From contig JAAVBC010000018.1 in assembly GCA_014803765.1 (NCBI GenBank), forward strand, positions 1-49,378: a stretch of DNA of 49,378 nt. The letters run 5' to 3'. Both the position numbers and the translations under genes were made by a program. The stretch is from Bacteroides sp. GTDB taxonomy: Bacteria > Bacteroidota > Bacteroidia > Bacteroidales > Muribaculaceae. The first letter of the stretch is position 1. Each line of letters starts with the position of its first letter. Below are positions 18,276 to 26,500 of the stretch, in pieces. The notes under the pieces are model-generated. The model did no database searches. It was not told where the DNA came from and saw nothing but the letters and a program-made list of their open reading frames with translations.

Positions 18276-19451
18276 ATGATGACAAAGAAATTCTCTGATC
18301 CTGACCGCGACCATATATTTGGTCGCGGTTATGCTGATATAATTGACTCCAATCTTTGGGATGAGGATATCCGGCGCGTAGAATCGGCTACCCCCCAGGA
18401 TGTCAACAGGGTGCTTCAAAAAGCCCGGCTTAATTCCGCCCCTTTGACTCCGGAGGATTTTGCAATTCTTATCTCGGATGCGGCGACCCCCTTCATTGAG
18501 GAAATGGCAGCGCTAAGCCGCCATTTTACTTCGGAAAGATTCGGAAAGATTATCTCTTTCTATGTGCCGATGTATGTGGGGAATGCTTGCACAAATAAAT
18601 GTGTCTATTGCGGCTTCAATCATGACAATGATTTCAAGCGTACGATTCTGACTCTGGAACAGGTGGAGGAGGAATGTAAGGCTATCCGCAAGTTGGCTCC
18701 ATTTGAGAATATCCTTATTGTCGCCGGAGAATATCCTTCGCTGTGTGGAGTGGATTATCTTGAAAAGGTGATTAAGATCTGCCGACCATATTTCCATAAT
18801 ATCACTCTTGAAGTTCAGCCGCTTCGCTCGCATGAATATGAGAGGCTGACAAAAGCAGGGTTGAATGGGGTCGTCTGCTTTCAGGAGACCTATCATCGTG
18901 AATCCTATCGTCTCTATCATCCGCGTGGCATGAAAGCTTTTTTCGACTGGCGCCTTAACGGCTACGACCGCATGGGGGAAGCAGGACTTCACAAGATAGG
19001 AATGGGAGCCTTGCTGGGATTGGAAGATTGGCGTGGCGACGTCATGCAACTCGCCCGACATCTGCGTTATCTTCAGAAGAAGTACTGGAAAACCCGTTAC
19101 TCAGTTAACTTCCCGAGAATGCGACCGTCTGAAAGTGGCTTCAAACCGAAAAGTATTATCTCGGATGCCAAATTAGCACAACTGACCTTCGCATTCCGTC
19201 TGTTTGATCATGATGTGGATATTTCTTATTCTACTCGCGAAGCAGCTCTTTTCCGTGATAACATGGCAACTCTGGGTGTCACCTCAATGAGTGCGGGTAG
19301 CCGAACAGAACCCGGTGGATATTCCCACCCGGCGGAGGAACTGGAGCAGTTTGAAGTCTGCGATTCCAGAACACCAAGAGAGGTGGAAGATGCAGTAAGA
19401 AGAGTCGGCTACCAACCGGTCTACAAAGACTGGGACGCCATCTTCGATTAA
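18276..19451 (+). CDS. thiH: Tyrosine lyase ThiH (2-iminoacetate synthase)
   Basis: A 391-residue radical SAM enzyme cleaving tyrosine to dehydroglycine and p-cresol. The cluster motif CTNKCVYCGF is visible, followed by LLVAGE-like LIVAGEYPS, VQPLRSHEYERL and MGALLGLEDWR. It starts at tandem ATG codons 4 bases after thiC; a longer open frame running back into thiC is not credible. As ThiH rather than the oxygen-dependent ThiO is used, thiazole synthesis here suits an anaerobe. A terminator follows at 19535. Confidence 0.95.
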   Translation: MMTKKFSDPDRDHIFGRGYADIIDSNLWDEDIRRVESATPQDVNRVLQKARLNSAPLTPEDFAILISDAATPFIEEMAALSRHFTSERFGKIISFYVPMYVGNACTNKCVYCGFNHDNDFKRTILTLEQVEEECKAIRKLAPFENILIVAGEYPSLCGVDYLEKVIKICRPYFHNITLEVQPLRSHEYERLTKAGLNGVVCFQETYHRESYRLYHPRGMKAFFDWRLNGYDRMGEAGLHKIGMGALLGLEDWRGDVMQLARHLRYLQKKYWKTRYSVNFPRMRPSESGFKPKSIISDAKLAQLTFAFRLFDHDVDISYSTREAALFRDNMATLGVTSMSAGSRTEPGGYSHPAEELEQFEVCDSRTPREVEDAVRRVGYQPVYKDWDAIFD

Positions 19452-19534
19452 GCCCCAATCCGAGAGAAATGTGATTAAGATAAGCCGTTTGCTTATAGGC
19501 GAAAGATATTCATGAATAAATATTAAAAGCAAAT

Positions 19535-19564
19535 GCCGGAATGAACCTGACAGGACATTCCGGC
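19535..19564 (+). terminator. Terminator of the thiamine operon
   Basis: GCCGGAATG and CATTCCGGC form a 9-bp stem, followed by GTTTTCTTTA. Confidence 0.85.
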
Positions 19565-19601
19565 GTTTTCTTTATAAGTTATTAAAGGATATCTTCATTA
19601 A

Positions 19602-19643
19602 AGTATAACTTCGTAACTATAACTTCGTAAGTATAACTTCACA
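19602..19643. repeat. Three tandem 14-bp repeats before sodB
   Basis: Three successive 14-bp units, aGTATAACTTCGTA-like, at 19602, 19616 and 19630. The first two share ATAACTTCGTA exactly; the third diverges at its end. They finish 19 bases before the superoxide dismutase start, so a regulator-binding role is possible. Confidence 0.85.
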
Positions 19644-19662
19644 ATTATAAAATTAAATATCT

Positions 19663-20244
19663 ATGAAATTCGTTCAACCACCTCTCCCCTACGCGCCCGA
19701 TGCGCTTTCTGATGCTATTTCTCCCGTCACAATAGATTATCACTACGGCAAACATGAAAAAGCATATATCGATAACCTTAATCGTCTGATTGAGGGCACA
19801 AAATATGCCGATATGCCTCTGGAGAGGATAATTGTTGAAAGTGATGGAGCTTTATTCAACAACGCATCGCAGGCTTGGAATCATATCTTCTATTTCTTCC
19901 AGTTCTCACCCAAAGGTCTGAAGATGCCCGGAGGAGCTTTGATGGAAAGAATTGAAAAAGATTTCGGTTCTTTTGAAGAGTTCCAGAAAAAGTTTGAAGA
20001 AGCAGGTGTCGGAGTTTTCGGCAGCGGCTGGGTATGGCTTGCAAATGATGCAGATGGAAAACTGGAGATTATAAAAGCCTCCAATGCTGAGAATCCTCTT
20101 TGCATGAATCTCAATCCTCTGCTTGTATTCGATGTATGGGAACATGCCTATTATCTCGATTATCAGAACCGACGCGCTGATTATCTCCATCGTCTTTGGG
20201 ATATAGTAGACTGGAGTGTAATCGAATCCCGTTATCCCTTCTGA
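19663..20244 (+). CDS. sodB: Superoxide dismutase, Fe/Mn family
   Basis: A 193-residue Fe/Mn superoxide dismutase. Metal ligands are H27 (DYHYGKH), H74 (WNHIFYF), and the Asp and His of FDVWEHAYYLDYQNRRADYL. Q70 in NNASQAWNH is the glutamine position typical of iron enzymes. NHIFYFFQF has Phe where Trp is usual, and GKHEKAY replaces the common GKHHKTY. It converts superoxide to peroxide in the cytoplasm, important in an oxygen-exposed anaerobe. Tandem repeats lie upstream and a long palindrome downstream. Confidence 0.95.
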   Translation: MKFVQPPLPYAPDALSDAISPVTIDYHYGKHEKAYIDNLNRLIEGTKYADMPLERIIVESDGALFNNASQAWNHIFYFFQFSPKGLKMPGGALMERIEKDFGSFEEFQKKFEEAGVGVFGSGWVWLANDADGKLEIIKASNAENPLCMNLNPLLVFDVWEHAYYLDYQNRRADYLHRLWDIVDWSVIESRYPF

Positions 20245-20303
20245 AAACAGGTTACAGAATCTTAAACACAGGCAGCGCAATCCCGGCAATGCCGTCAATA
20301 TAC

Positions 20304-20348
20304 AGTTAGAGTGTATGTTAAGTCGACGACTTAACATACACTCTAACT
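20304..20348 (+). terminator. Long perfect hairpin downstream of sodB
   Basis: 22-nt arms (20304-20325, 20327-20348) are perfectly complementary around one base, followed by CTCTTTTC. The geometry equals that of the hairpin after trxA. Confidence 0.75.
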
Positions 20349-20653
20349 CTTTTCAAACCGGACATTCATCCTACTATCCTCTGCCCACTTTCAGCGGGTA
20401 TAATACCTTTCCACTCCGCCCCAAACCCCGCTTAGAGGGCACCCATAACCAAAGAGACCATTTCGGTCAGCCTCGATTCTTTTTTATATGACTTCAAATA
20501 ATCGGGCTATCTCCCTGCAAGCCGAATTTGCTTGAATTTACACACATTTAACATATTTTAATTTTACAGTGCAAGAATATGGCACCTATAGCGGCTAATT
20601 TTGCACTCGAGGACTATATTAGCTCTCCTTGAAACTTCAAAATCTACCGATCT
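20349..20653. other. Intergenic stretch with no recognised gene
   Basis: A cytosine-rich part (about 20370-20450) is followed by AT-rich sequence. No ORF with recognisable content was seen. TAATTTTG at 20596-20603 fits a -7 element ahead of the small ORF at 20654, without a -33 box. Confidence 0.5.
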
Positions 20654-20731
20654 ATGGAATTCCTTATCATTCTCCTAATCCTCCCGATCTGGCTACTCCA
20701 AGCCCTTAAAGACGGAGGCAAAAAAAAGTGA
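20654..20731 (+). CDS. Possible 25-aa hydrophobic small protein
   Basis: An ATG-to-TGA ORF of 25 residues, MEFLIILLILPIWLLQALK followed by DGGKKK. It is one continuous membrane-helix-like stretch with a basic end. TAATTTTG at 20596-20603 would place transcription start about 45 bases upstream. There is no strong ribosome binding site, although Bacteroidota often lack one. It might be a small membrane protein or chance; nothing else supports it. Confidence 0.35.
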   Translation: MEFLIILLILPIWLLQALKDGGKKK

Positions 20732-20782
20732 AATTACTTCACATTTACCTGTTTAGATTGTGACAGTTTGCGAAAAATTTGC

Positions 20783-20790
20783 TAACTTTG
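20783..20790 (+). promoter_or_regulatory. -7 element of the second DUF1016 gene
   Basis: TAACTTTG about 180 bases before the start codon; a TTTG lies only 12 bases upstream, so the -33 box is imperfect. Confidence 0.5.
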
Positions 20791-20840
20791 CTATATAACG
20801 AGAACTACATCTGAAAAATGACCTATTCATAATCACAGAG

Positions 20841-20930
20841 CCATACGGCGAGAGCCGAAAATCTTTTGGAACACCCCGGTAGTCGTTACAGGCTTTGGTC
20901 AGCCTTCAGATGCTACTTGGAGGTTCCATT
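20841..20930 (+). ncRNA. Structured leader or small RNA upstream of DUF1016 gene
   Basis: Between the -7 site and the DUF1016 start, the RNA can form CGGC-GAGA-GCCG (20846-20857, GNRA-type loop). A larger arm then has outer stem TGGAAC (20867-20872) with GTTCCA (20923-20928), a TAG/CTA step, and inner stem AGGCT-TTGGTC-AGCCT (20890-20905). A T-run follows at 20929-20933. It could be a cis-regulatory leader or a separate small RNA. No known RNA family was recognised. Confidence 0.45.
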
Positions 20931-20972
20931 TTTGTATATGGATAACATTCACAGCCAACCTGTATCTCGTAT

Positions 20973-22055
20973 ATGGAACAGATAATCAATCCATCTGAGA
21001 ATAAGATTATTTCCGACATCCTTTCGCTCATTGAACAGTCTCGCCTTAAAGTTGCAGCGACTGTCAACACTGGCATGACCCTGATGTACTGGCACATCGG
21101 AGAGCGCATCAACCGTGAGGTGCTTGGTGGCGAGCGTGCCGCCTACGGTAAGCAGATTGTTGCAACGATTTCGCAACGTCTCACGGCTGAATACGGTGGC
21201 TCTCAGTTCTCGGTAAAGAATCTCAATCGTATGCGCCTCTTTGCTGAGAGGTTTCCGGATTTATCAATTTGGACACCGCTGGTGTCCAAATTATCCTGGT
21301 CTCATTTTCTGCAAGTTATCGCAATTGAGGATGATTTGAAACGTCAGTTTTATCTGACGATGGCAGCAGATCAGCGGTGGTCAAAGCGCACCCTTAAATC
21401 AAAGATTGACGGTATGCTTTACGAGCGAACAGCTATCGCAAAGCAACCGGATGAAGTGATTCTCCACGACCTGGAACTGCTCCGCAATGAACGTAAGATG
21501 TCGGCTGACCTTGCTTTTCAAGACCCTTATTTTATGGACTTTCTCGGTCTCGAAGGAGACTTTTCGGAAAAAGATCTTGAATCGGCTATCGTCGGAGAAC
21601 TACAGAAGTTCATAACTGAGATTGGGAACGACTTTGCTTTTATGGCTCGTCAGAAACGTATCTCTGTTGACAATGAAGATTACTATATCGACCTGCTCTT
21701 TTTCAATCGCCGCTTGCGCTGTATGGTCGCTATTGACCTCAAATTGACCGACTTCAAGGCTGCTTATAAAGGTCAGATGGAACTTTATCTGCGTTGGCTC
21801 GAAAAATTTGAGATGCTTGAGGGCGAGAATAAGCCCATCGGTCTGATTCTCTGCACAGGCAAGAACGAGGAGCACGTTGAGCTCATGCACCTCCAAGAAA
21901 GCAATATACGTGTGGCGGAGTATCTTACGAAGCTGCCTGACAAGAAACTGTTGGAGCAAAAACTTCAACAAGCCGTCGAGATTGCCAAGGAGAAGATTAT
22001 GCACTCGCGAGCACTTAACTCCGATAATTGCGAACACCTTACCCCCCAAGACTGA
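20973..22055 (+). CDS. DUF1016 (YhcG-like) PDDEXK nuclease family protein
   Basis: A full-length 360-residue member. The N-terminal DUF1016 part (about 10-160) includes MYWHIGERI, YGKQIVATISQRL, FSVKNLNRMR, KLSWSHFLQV and FYLTMAADQRWS. The C-terminal nuclease part carries YYIDLLFFNRRLRCMVAIDLK, which gives the D-x(n)-D-x-K pattern of the PDDEXK fold, and MELYLRWLEK. Family genes are common in accessory DNA; a DNA-cleaving role is inferred from the fold. A near-perfect palindrome in the coding sequence at 21266-21292 lies just before LSWSHF. A long structured leader precedes it. Confidence 0.92.
   Translation: MEQIINPSENKIISDILSLIEQSRLKVAATVNTGMTLMYWHIGERINREVLGGERAAYGKQIVATISQRLTAEYGGSQFSVKNLNRMRLFAERFPDLSIWTPLVSKLSWSHFLQVIAIEDDLKRQFYLTMAADQRWSKRTLKSKIDGMLYERTAIAKQPDEVILHDLELLRNERKMSADLAFQDPYFMDFLGLEGDFSEKDLESAIVGELQKFITEIGNDFAFMARQKRISVDNEDYYIDLLFFNRRLRCMVAIDLKLTDFKAAYKGQMELYLRWLEKFEMLEGENKPIGLILCTGKNEEHVELMHLQESNIRVAEYLTKLPDKKLLEQKLQQAVEIAKEKIMHSRALNSDNCEHLTPQD
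21266..21292. repeat. In-gene palindrome of the second DUF1016 gene
   Basis: Perfect 12-bp arms (AATTTGGACACC / GGTGTCCAAATT) around GCT, entirely coding (IWTPLVSKL). Its place relative to the SxSH motif equals that of the palindromes in the first DUF1016 gene, though the sequence differs. Confidence 0.92.
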
Positions 22056-22091
22056 TGGCAATCTACGAAAGTTATTAGGACAGCGGCGTGA

Positions 22092-22211
22092 AATGACTCG
22101 GACAACTTCGCTAACCTTGTTCGCGACGCCATCCAGAATGTCGACCACCTAAGTTCCCGGCAATTCATGTTTACAACTGAGCCGACCACATTGTACGCAG
22201 CTGAACCATAA
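22092..22211 (+). pseudogene. Possible 3' remnant of an unidentified gene
   Basis: After a TGA at 22089 the frame is open for 39 codons without an initial ATG, reading NDSDNFANLVRDAIQNVDHL and ending TLYAAEP. It looks protein-like but matches nothing I recognise. It may be the end of a gene disrupted downstream of the DUF1016 gene, or chance. Confidence 0.25.
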
Positions 22212-22301
22212 CATATCGCCAACAATCACATAATTCGGGGATGTCGATTACACGATGGTTCAAAGCTGCTTCGAAGGTTAGTGAACCTCCCCATTCACAC
22301 C

Positions 22302-22337
22302 AAAGAGGCCATGTCAATTTTTTGACATAGCCTCTTT
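22302..22337. terminator. Bidirectional terminator between DUF1016 gene and ftsH
   Basis: A 16-bp inverted repeat with one mismatch (AAAGAGGC...TGTCAA / TTGACA...GCCTCTTT) lies between two convergent genes, with T-rich sequence on the plus-strand side. Confidence 0.8.
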
Positions 22338-22365
22338 TATTTTTACAGGTAACTAAACCCTTTCT

Positions 22366-24504
22366 TTATTTCTCATCGTGAGTGAACTCCGGTGGTGTGC
22401 CGGCGTCATCCTGGTCCTCCTTAGAGGATGCCTTTACATCATGGACGGGGAGATCCGCAAGGATAGACTCTACAAGATCCTGATTGTTGCGAGGCTTCGA
22501 ACTTTCCTGAGACTCTTCGGATTTCTCCTTCTCCTCTTTAGCCTTCTGCTCAAGACGCTTCTTCTCATCCTCAGCGTTCAACTCCATGATTTCATCAGTG
22601 CGTGATTTCCATTTACGCTTTCCGAGAATCTTCTCAACATCGTCGTGATAAATCACTTCGCGCTCGATCAGCAGATCTCGGATCGCATTGTGTTCCTTCG
22701 CATATTTACGAAGAATCTCCTTCGCTCTCTCATATTGCTCGGCAATGATACGCTTCACTTCCTCATCAATAACCTTGGCAGTTTCCTCCGAATATGGTTT
22801 CTGGAAACCATAGTCCTGTCCGGTGGAGTCATTGTAGTTGATATTTGGAAGTTTATCACTCATGCCATACATCATGACGAGCGAACGTGCAATTTTTGTC
22901 GTCTTTTCGAGATCATCGCTTGCCCCGGTGCCCACTTCTCCGAGGAATACCTCTTCGGCAGCCCTACCGCCAAGCATTCCGCACATAGTGTCAAGAAGAG
23001 CCTGCGTGGGAATAATCTGACGTGCTTCGGGAGCATACCATGCCGCCCCCAGTGCTCTGCCGCGCGGCACGATTGTCACCTTCACAAGCGGATTACCATA
23101 CTTCGTCAACCAACTGATAGTCGCATGTCCTGCCTCGTGAGTGGCAATTGAACGCTTCTCTTCGTTAGTAATTATTCTCGAACGCTTTTCCAGTCCGCCT
23201 ACGATTCTATCAATCGCAGCCATAAAGTCATTATAGTCTACGGCATCCTTATTATTACGCGCAGCAATCAGGGCTGCTTCATTGCAGACATTGGCAATAT
23301 CAGCGCCGGAGAATCCTTGAGTCTGACGCGCAAGCTGTTCTACATCAAGTTTGCTGTTGACCTTCAGATTTCTAAGATGGACATTGAAAATCTCCATTCG
23401 GTCGGTCAACTCGGGCAGATCTACATATATCTGGCGATCGAATCGACCGGGACGCAGAAGTGCCTTGTCAAGCATATCCGCACGGTTGGTAGCAGCAAGA
23501 ATAATTACACCATTATTGCTTCCGAAACCATCCATTTCTGTGAGCATCTGATTCAGTGTATTCTCGCGCTCATCGTTAGAACCCATATTGGGATTCTTAC
23601 CGCGGGCTCTGCCGACAGCGTCAATCTCATCGATAAATACGATACAGGGAGCCTTCTCCTTTGCCTGCTTGAAAAGGTCGCGGACACGCGCCGCGCCGAC
23701 ACCTACAAACATCTCTACGAAGTCGGAGCCGGACATGGAAAGGAACGGCACATTAGCCTCACCTGCCACTGCTTTGGCAAGAAGTGTCTTACCGGTTCCC
23801 GGAGGGCCGACAAGAAGCGCACCTTTGGGGATTTTCGCACCAAGATCTGTATAACGCTGCGGATTCTTAAGAAATTCCACAATTTCTTCAATTTCGACCT
23901 TCGCTTCAGCCAGACCTGCTACATCCTTAAATGTCACATTAATTCCGTCTGACTTGTCGAAGACTTTAGCTTTTGATTTGCCAACATTGAAAATTCCTCC
24001 TGTTCCGCCTGCACCTCCACTCATTCGACGCGACATGAAGACCATGAAAAGAATAAAAAGCGCAATGGGTCCGAAGTACCACAGGATTTTCATCAAATCA
24101 GACCCCTTTTCGTATGTCACTGCCATCTCCGGCTTACCTTCAGCAACCAGTTTGGCGTTCCATTGATCAATTTTATCCGATATCTTGTCAGCTGAAGGGA
24201 TAGTGGCACGCAGATACACCTCCGAACGATCAATTATCTCGGAGGAGATTTTCTGCTTCTTCGCACCTTCGCGTGTAAGATGACCTTCAGCCACTCCATT
24301 CTCCGAAAGCACTGTAATCTTATCCAGCTCTCCGGCGAGGGCGGCATCTTCAAATTGCGTCCAGTTAACTTCCTTTACCTGGTTGTTTTCCTGGAAATAA
24401 TACAAACCCAACAGACACACGATTATCAACCCGTACATCCAATACATATTGAACATGGGCTGACGACCTTTTCTGTTATTCTTCTTAGGCATTAAGTTCA
24501 TCAT
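22366..24504 (-). CDS. ftsH: ATP-dependent zinc metalloprotease FtsH
   Basis: A 712-residue FtsH. Two membrane segments (about 22-38 and 138-157) enclose a periplasmic domain. The AAA module has Walker A GPPGTGKT (233-240), Walker [10 protein letters not shown] and the second region of homology ATNR...LLRPGRFDR. The zinc site is HEAGH at 456-460. It extracts and degrades membrane and cytoplasmic proteins as a hexamer. The C-terminal tail from about 640 is strongly charged and Glu/Lys/Ser-rich. It follows rsfS after 36 bases, so rsfS-ftsH form an operon. Starts at 24501 or 24490 are also possible. Confidence 0.96.
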   Translation of the reverse strand: MMNLMPKKNNRKGRQPMFNMYWMYGLIIVCLLGLYYFQENNQVKEVNWTQFEDAALAGELDKITVLSENGVAEGHLTREGAKKQKISSEIIDRSEVYLRATIPSADKISDKIDQWNAKLVAEGKPEMAVTYEKGSDLMKILWYFGPIALFILFMVFMSRRMSGGAGGTGGIFNVGKSKAKVFDKSDGINVTFKDVAGLAEAKVEIEEIVEFLKNPQRYTDLGAKIPKGALLVGPPGTGKTLLAKAVAGEANVPFLSMSGSDFVEMFVGVGAARVRDLFKQAKEKAPCIVFIDEIDAVGRARGKNPNMGSNDERENTLNQMLTEMDGFGSNNGVIILAATNRADMLDKALLRPGRFDRQIYVDLPELTDRMEIFNVHLRNLKVNSKLDVEQLARQTQGFSGADIANVCNEAALIAARNNKDAVDYNDFMAAIDRIVGGLEKRSRIITNEEKRSIATHEAGHATISWLTKYGNPLVKVTIVPRGRALGAAWYAPEARQIIPTQALLDTMCGMLGGRAAEEVFLGEVGTGASDDLEKTTKIARSLVMMYGMSDKLPNINYNDSTGQDYGFQKPYSEETAKVIDEEVKRIIAEQYERAKEILRKYAKEHNAIRDLLIEREVIYHDDVEKILGKRKWKSRTDEIMELNAEDEKKRLEQKAKEEKEKSEESQESSKPRNNQDLVESILADLPVHDVKASSKEDQDDAGTPPEFTHDEK

Positions 24505-24540
24505 TATTGCGGGAGGATGATTTATTTATGTTAGTTTTTG

Positions 24541-24915
24541 TCAATCAATATTTGGTATCTCTGATATTTCTCCATCGCTCCAAAGATCTTCAAGACGATA
24601 AAATTCTCTGGGTTCGGGTAGAAAGATATGAACCATAACACTTCCGAAATCGACGATAATCCATTGAGAATTCCGATAGCCATCAACTGCGTACGGCTTA
24701 ATCTTTAACTCTTTCGACACTTCGTCGCGGACATTATCAGCTACTGCCGACACCTGCGATGTAGAGCGCGCCTGACATATAATTAATGTGGGAGCAGGCG
24801 AAGATTCAATCTTCGAAAGGTCGATTACTGTGATATCTTGCCCCTTCTTATCCTGAATGGCGGCTATTATCACAGAAGTAAGTTTGTCTTTTACTATATT
24901 TTGATTTAAATTCAT
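24541..24915 (-). CDS. rsfS: Ribosomal silencing factor RsfS
   Basis: A 124-residue RsfS/Iojap protein. DITVIDLSKIESSPAPTLIICQARSTSQVSAVADNV, the WIIVDFGSVMVHIF segment and REFYRLEDLW are the family landmarks. It binds uL14 on the large ribosomal subunit and blocks joining with the small subunit when nutrients are scarce. It is upstream of ftsH on the same strand. TATATTTG on the minus strand at 25020-25027 is the likely -7 element, leaving a ~100-base leader. Confidence 0.94.
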   Translation of the reverse strand: MNLNQNIVKDKLTSVIIAAIQDKKGQDITVIDLSKIESSPAPTLIICQARSTSQVSAVADNVRDEVSKELKIKPYAVDGYRNSQWIIVDFGSVMVHIFLPEPREFYRLEDLWSDGEISEIPNID

Positions 24916-25019
24916 ATTCGAATAAGTTATTATGCTTTTTTACAACAGAGGAGTCCGATTTTTATCTTTGTGTCCCCCTGCCGAAAAATAATCCTTTTTA
25001 ATTGGATAGATTCAATCTG

Positions 25020-25027
25020 CAAATATA
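25020..25027 (-). promoter_or_regulatory. -7 element of rsfS-ftsH
   Basis: TATATTTG on the minus strand; the -33 box is not clear. It diverges from the efflux operon promoter. Confidence 0.5.
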
Positions 25028-25133
25028 ACAACTTTTATGCCAATTTTATCATATTGCCAATAAATAAAAGCTAAAAAAATGGTCAAGAAACAGAAACTAC
25101 TTTTATAATTATAGTTTTTTATTCCCTAAAAAA

Positions 25134-25165
25134 TTTGTTTTAAGTGTGATTTTTTTGTAATTTTG
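25134..25165 (+). promoter_or_regulatory. Promoter of the RND efflux operon
   Basis: TTTG (25134-25137), exactly 20 bases, then TAATTTTG (25158-25165), an exact match to the Bacteroidota consensus. Transcription would start near 25172, leaving a ~150-base leader. Within it, ATTTCCTCCA and TGGAAAT (about 25273-25300) can pair. Confidence 0.75.
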
Positions 25166-25324
25166 CTGTGTTATTTCCGTCCCCTTACTATGTTCAGGCT
25201 ATGGGAATAATTAATATAAATTACAAACTTTTTAATCATTTTAATGTTTAAAATGTGATAGGTTCCCGGGTATTTCCTCCATTCCCGGATGATGGAAATA
25301 AAACATATTTAACTATACATTTTT

Positions 25325-26464
25325 ATGAAAATTAATGTTTTAAGTGTCGCGTGTGCTTTAGCTTCATCGACAATGATTTTTACAGGTTGTAAAAAAGATC
25401 AGCAACAGGCGGAACAGCAACTGCCCGAACTTGCTGTCATGACAGTGACATCTTCCGACGCTTCTCTTGACACATCGTATCCTTGCACTCTTCAGGGTCA
25501 GAATGACGTTGAGATCCGCCCGCAAGCCACCGGCTTTCTCACTAAAGTATGTGTGAAAGAAGGCGACCATGTCAGCCAGGGGCAGGTGCTTTTCGAGATT
25601 GACAAAGTGCAGCTTCAGGCAGCCGTAGATCAGGCACGCGCTGCAGTGCAGGTTGCTCAGGCTAATGTTAATACAGCACAGACTAACGCCAACAACAATA
25701 AGATGCTTCTCGATAAGGGAATTATCGGCGCTCCTGCATATCAGACTTCTGCCGACGCTCTTAATGCTGCAAAGGCACAACTTAATCAGGCTCAGGCAAA
25801 TCTTACTTCTGCTCAGAAAGCTCTCTCTTATTCTGTCGTAAAGGCTCCCGTCTCTGGAATGGTGGGCACTATCGATTATAAGGAGGGTACACTCGTAAGC
25901 CCGCAGACTCTCCTTACTGTTATTTCCAATAACACCACTATGGAAGCCCTCTTCTCAATGACTGAAAAGGAAGTGCTTGCGCTGACGGATGGAGGCAAAC
26001 GAAGCGTGGAAGCCGCTAAAAATTCCATGCCTGCAGTCAGACTGATGCTTGCCGATGGCACTATCTACCCCGAACCGGGAAGAATCATCTCAATTTCAGG
26101 TGTCCTCGACCAGGCTACCGGTTCGGCAACTGTCAGAGCGGCATTCGCAAATCCCGAGGGTATGCTCAGAAGTGGCAACACAGGTCAGATTCTTATCCCC
26201 TCCACTTCCAACGGAGCTCTCCAGATTCCGCAGGCTGCCACTTACGAAATTCAGGATATGAAATTCTGCTATGTCGTTGGCGACAGCGCGAAAGTTCATG
26301 CTACTCCTATCACTGTATCAGATCTTTCAGACGGTCAGAACTACATCGTAACATCAGGTCTTAAAGAGGGTGATCAGATTGTAGTTGAAGGCATCGGTAT
26401 CTCAGTGCAGGATGGTATGATGATTCGTCCGAAATCCGGAGCAGCTGCATCTCAGGCAAAATAA
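25325..26464 (+). CDS. RND efflux periplasmic adaptor lipoprotein
   Basis: A 379-residue membrane fusion protein of the AcrA/MexA type. The signal ends in lipobox FTGC22. The order is barrel-sandwich half (RPQATGFLTKVCVKEGDHVSQGQVLFEID), an Ala/Gln-rich helical hairpin (about 98-170), the second lipoyl half (YSVVKAPVSGMVGTIDYKEGTLVS), then beta-barrel and membrane-proximal parts. It links the inner-membrane pump to the outer-membrane channel. It is the first gene of the operon, 36 bases before the pump gene. Confidence 0.95.
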   Translation: MKINVLSVACALASSTMIFTGCKKDQQQAEQQLPELAVMTVTSSDASLDTSYPCTLQGQNDVEIRPQATGFLTKVCVKEGDHVSQGQVLFEIDKVQLQAAVDQARAAVQVAQANVNTAQTNANNNKMLLDKGIIGAPAYQTSADALNAAKAQLNQAQANLTSAQKALSYSVVKAPVSGMVGTIDYKEGTLVSPQTLLTVISNNTTMEALFSMTEKEVLALTDGGKRSVEAAKNSMPAVRLMLADGTIYPEPGRIISISGVLDQATGSATVRAAFANPEGMLRSGNTGQILIPSTSNGALQIPQAATYEIQDMKFCYVVGDSAKVHATPITVSDLSDGQNYIVTSGLKEGDQIVVEGIGISVQDGMMIRPKSGAAASQAK

Positions 26465-26500
26465 GCCGGGCATATAATGATTTAAATGGTTTAAAACATT

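Noticed and set aside
19602..19643. loxP-like recombination site or short CRISPR array
   Set aside because: The shared 11-base word with a loxP arm is in direct, not inverted, orientation with no 8-bp spacer or palindromic partner. Only three 14-bp units exist with no spacers, so it is neither a Cre site nor a CRISPR.
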